Source: Trichinella spiralis (lineage: Eukaryota > Nematoda > Enoplea > Trichinellida > Trichinellidae). From it: 64,000 bases of DNA. Every line of letters begins with the position of its first letter. The stretch's first letter is position 1. Positions 61,304 through 64,000 of the stretch are shown here, piece after piece. The notes under the pieces are model-generated. The model was not told where the DNA came from. It ran no database searches and saw nothing but the letters and a program-made list of their open reading frames with translations. The DNA is taken from NCBI GenBank assembly GCA_000181795.3, contig CM012954.1:14331348-14395347 (forward strand). Reading direction: 5' to 3'. The translations under genes and the position numbers were made by a program.

Positions 61304-64000
61304 ATGGCTGATCAACAGTGGAGCAAGAAAAGACCTTGGAATACATCAACTTCAGGTAAAATATTCGAAAGTTTTAATTTTATTTTTTTTCTGATATGTC
61401 GTTGTATTTTTATATCTGATGATGTAGGACATGACTTTTTTAATCATTGATGTCAAACTTTCTAACGTAGCATGAATTGAATTGCATTGATGACTGACAG
61501 AGATAATTGTTTTTTTTTTCTTTAAAATACTGCTGTTTTTCTTATAGTATGTATGATGGAGAGGTGTTGATTTTCTTTTTGTTTTTAACCAGATATATGT
61601 ACATTTGCCATTCTTTGTAGAGCATGTGGTTAGCAATCCTATTATGGTCCAGGGGATGGCTGCGCATCATCAGGGTCGTAGTGAGGTGATTTCACCGAGA
61701 TCGTCCGAATCGTCTGGTTTGTGCGTGAAAATGGTGGAGAAAGTGCTCAGTTCATCACCAACTGTGGTCAACTCGAAATACGTACGAAAATATGCTTACT
61801 TTTGTACAGTCTTGTGTTCTGCTTTGCCAGTTGATGTCATTTCATTTTTAGGATTCCAAAGTGAAATCCATCGACAATAACGAATTGCAAATTCAAAATC
61901 CCCTTACCAATGGAGTTGAGACGAAATGGTAAGCCACATTATTTTGCGTTCATCATCAACAATGTCACAATTTATTTTACGATCAGTTTTTTTAAATCTG
62001 CATTTCATTGCATTTTGTACGATAAACTGCAATTTCAGATTTAAAGGGGGAGGGGGGAATGAATTTTTTTTTCGTTTATGGTCAAACTTTTTTATTGGAA
62101 GCTGAAATCGCTTTTGACAAAACGAAATGCTTTCAGCGATGGTAACAATGTTGACGGCAGCGACAGCGACACTTGTTCAGTTATGCTGCCGAATTCGAGC
62201 TTAAATGACAGTGGAAATTGTTTTTCCGTTTCCGATTCGAACACTTTGGACGTTATCAGCAGCTATAGTTACAATGATCCGTTGACAAGCAATGGTACAA
62301 GCTTGTCGAACACTTTCGACGGACAAGGCATGCTCTCCGACTACAACAACGTATTTGAGAAAAAGAAAATTCAATTTGTTCGTGTTATTTATTTATTTAA
62401 ATTTTCTTCAGTTGTTCAGTGCACGCGCCCACAACAGCAGCAATTTGCAGATGATGCAACAATATGCCGCATGGCAACAGATGAGCTACATGAATCCGTA
62501 CTGTATGCCTGGTGGAGCAGATCAATTTGGGCAACCTTTGCTTTATGGTGGTAGCTTTGCATAGGAAAATTGTTTTCAATAATAAGAATAATAATAATTT
62601 GTTTTTGATTTTTGTTGTTCAGGTCAATTTATGCCGCAGTTCTATTCTTATCCAAACGGATGGATGTATCCGACGACGACGAATTTGTTGCAAGGCCAGG
62701 CGAATACTCAACAACAAGCAGCAGGTGGAAATCTGAACTCTGCCAGTGCGACCAATTTGAATCAACATCACCAGCATCATCACCAGCACATACCGACTTT
62801 CACCAGTGCTGATGGGGATACGTCTTTGCCAATTGGCGGTGGCAGTCATCAGCAGCATCAACAGCAACAGCAGCATCAGCAGCAGCAACAGCAGCATGGA
62901 TTGCAGAGTGAGAAATATTTCCGAAGTGGTAATAGTACTATGAAATGTGCAGACAAACTGTTGCCGTTAGGGAACTTTCCACCGCTTATTGGTCCTCCGT
63001 CGGCGCCATTTTTTGATCACACCGGTCCAGTGTACATGCCGAATTCCAAGCCTCTGCCAACAATGCGAGTTATTCCACCTGCACCGCCGGTGATTTTGAA
63101 CCCACCCGGTCAGTCTGGATTGTACTTGGGATGGAGACAAAAATATTGTTGCTTTATTTCACAAATATATTGTAATTTCAGGAAATGCTAGCGGATTGGA
63201 CCATCGTATTTCTAGTAGTCCACCGCCTTCGACCCCGTTTGGAAGTAGTCCCGTGACAACGAATTCTTTTTTCTCATCGTCGTTGTTAAATTTTGGCCAT
63301 TCATCCTATCAACAGCAACCGCAGACCGTCAATGGAAACTGTGCGAATTCGATTTCATCTCTCACATCCGCTCTGGCTAATATGTGTAAGTTCAACGTTG
63401 AAAACTGTTCCTGTTGTATTATTTTCATTATCATTATTATGTTTTCTGTTTTATTGTTTTGTTTCGCTTTTAAGCGTTCAATCAGAATGCTGTTGGCATA
63501 CAGCCGAGGAGAGATTCGTTTTCTCAGCAACCGTTTGCGATGAAGCCGTCCAACACTGCTGCTGCTGCTGCAGCAGCAAGCGCAGTTCCGTATTACAACT
63601 CGCCCACAATGAGCATGTTCAACATGAATCAGAACGGTCCACCGCCCGGTATTTGGGGAAGCAGTTCGCCGAGCTTGTTCAGCATGCGAGCCAGTAAGCA
63701 ATTGACTTGACGGTTTTTTGCATAATTTACTTGTTATCTGGGTTTGTCAAGGTTCGAACGCCGCAACGGCGAGCTTGTTCAATACGGCTCTTGTTCAGCC
63801 GAACGGAAGCTTGTTCCACTCGATGCAATCCCAGCATGCGCGAACAAAGCTGGCACGCCATGTATTCCAGCGCGACCAGGGCAGCAGTCATCGTAGCAGG
63901 TTGTTGGAAGATTTTCGCAACAACCGTTTTCCAACCTTGCAGCTACGAGACGTCACGAATCACGTCGTCGAATTTGCCCAAGACCAGTACGGATCTCGGT
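61304..64000 (+). CDS. PUM: Pumilio (PUF) RNA-binding protein, 3' end beyond the window
   Basis: Post-transcriptional repressor that binds UGUA-containing 3' UTR sites through eight PUF repeats. The window holds the N-terminal regulatory region and the start of the RNA-binding domain. Exon 1 starts at 61304 (MADQQWSKKRPWN); later exons begin near 61621, 61853, 62136, 62411, 62623, 63182, 63474 and 63752. The N-terminal part is low complexity: Ser/Asn-rich, then QYAAWQQMSYMNPYC and FYSYPNGWMYP, His/Gln runs (62.76-62.9 kb), Pro-rich stretches and an Ala run (63.55 kb). The PUF domain opens with RSRLLEDFRNNRFPTLQLRD, and the window ends inside repeat 1 at VEFAQDQYGSR. That opening is diagnostic of animal Pumilio. 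Poly-Q/His and Ala tracts are typical of the family. Exon ends in the first 1.3 kb are less certain. Confidence 0.95.

Noticed and set aside
1-64000. CRISPR arrays, bacterial operons, transposon proteins, or retroviral/Polinton-type genes
   Set aside because: None seen: no spaced direct repeats of CRISPR type, genes carry spliceosomal introns, and no integrase, reverse transcriptase, transposase or capsid-like frame was recognised.

Overview
This is an AT-rich animal genome window with 18 protein-coding genes, most of them split by short GT-AG introns of about 50-120 bases. All gene models below were read from ORFs, splice-site phase and family resemblance; nothing was searched against a database. 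A nematode is the best fit. The main reason is a cuticlin-type gene with a signal peptide, ZP domain, furin-like site, membrane segment and short tail. A deep-branching (clade I, Trichinella/Trichuris/mermithid-like) worm is my guess, not something shown.

Layout. 1-11 kb: sulfite oxidase (-, cut by the window edge), a TMEM268-like membrane protein (+), the GARP/EARP subunit VPS52 (+), a TAK1-like kinase (-) and a MARCHF5-like mitochondrial E3 ligase (-). 11-20 kb: nicastrin (+) and TTC17 (-), which converge with almost no gap. 20-27 kb: a gene-poor upstream region, then a complete KCNQ potassium channel (+) in 11 exons whose reading phases all agree. 31-33 kb: a secreted chitin-binding/LDLa protein (-). 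37-39 kb: an alpha-arrestin (+). 41.7-46.3 kb: MRTO4 (+), proteasome beta-6/PSMB1 (-) and the mitochondrial rhomboid PARL (+). 46.8-53 kb: SUCO-type SUN protein (+), mitochondrial ribosomal protein S18C (-) and a DHHC palmitoyltransferase (+). 53.5-57 kb: the ZP/cuticlin gene (-). 61.3 kb to the end: Pumilio (+), which runs off the window inside its first PUF repeat.

Most genes are housekeeping or developmental and are not arranged as a pathway. Neighbours usually face each other or face away, giving several short shared promoters (MARCHF5/NCSTN, PSMB1/PARL, MRPS18C/DHHC) and tight convergent 3' ends (VPS52/kinase, NCSTN/TTC17, MRTO4/PSMB1). Three long gene-poor blocks (20.2-27.2, 33.4-37.3 and 56.9-61.3 kb) lie 5' of KCNQ, the arrestin and Pumilio and look like upstream regulatory or 5'-UTR intron DNA.

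I found no transposon protein, no intact tRNA or rRNA gene, no CRISPR array and no clearly new multi-gene system. The most useful leads are a stop-free 69-base intron in the kinase, upstream ATGs in front of KCNQ, a strong stem-loop and G-runs upstream of Pumilio, a duplicated 21-mer in a shared promoter, paired cysteine loss in an LDLa repeat, and one decayed tRNA-like sequence.
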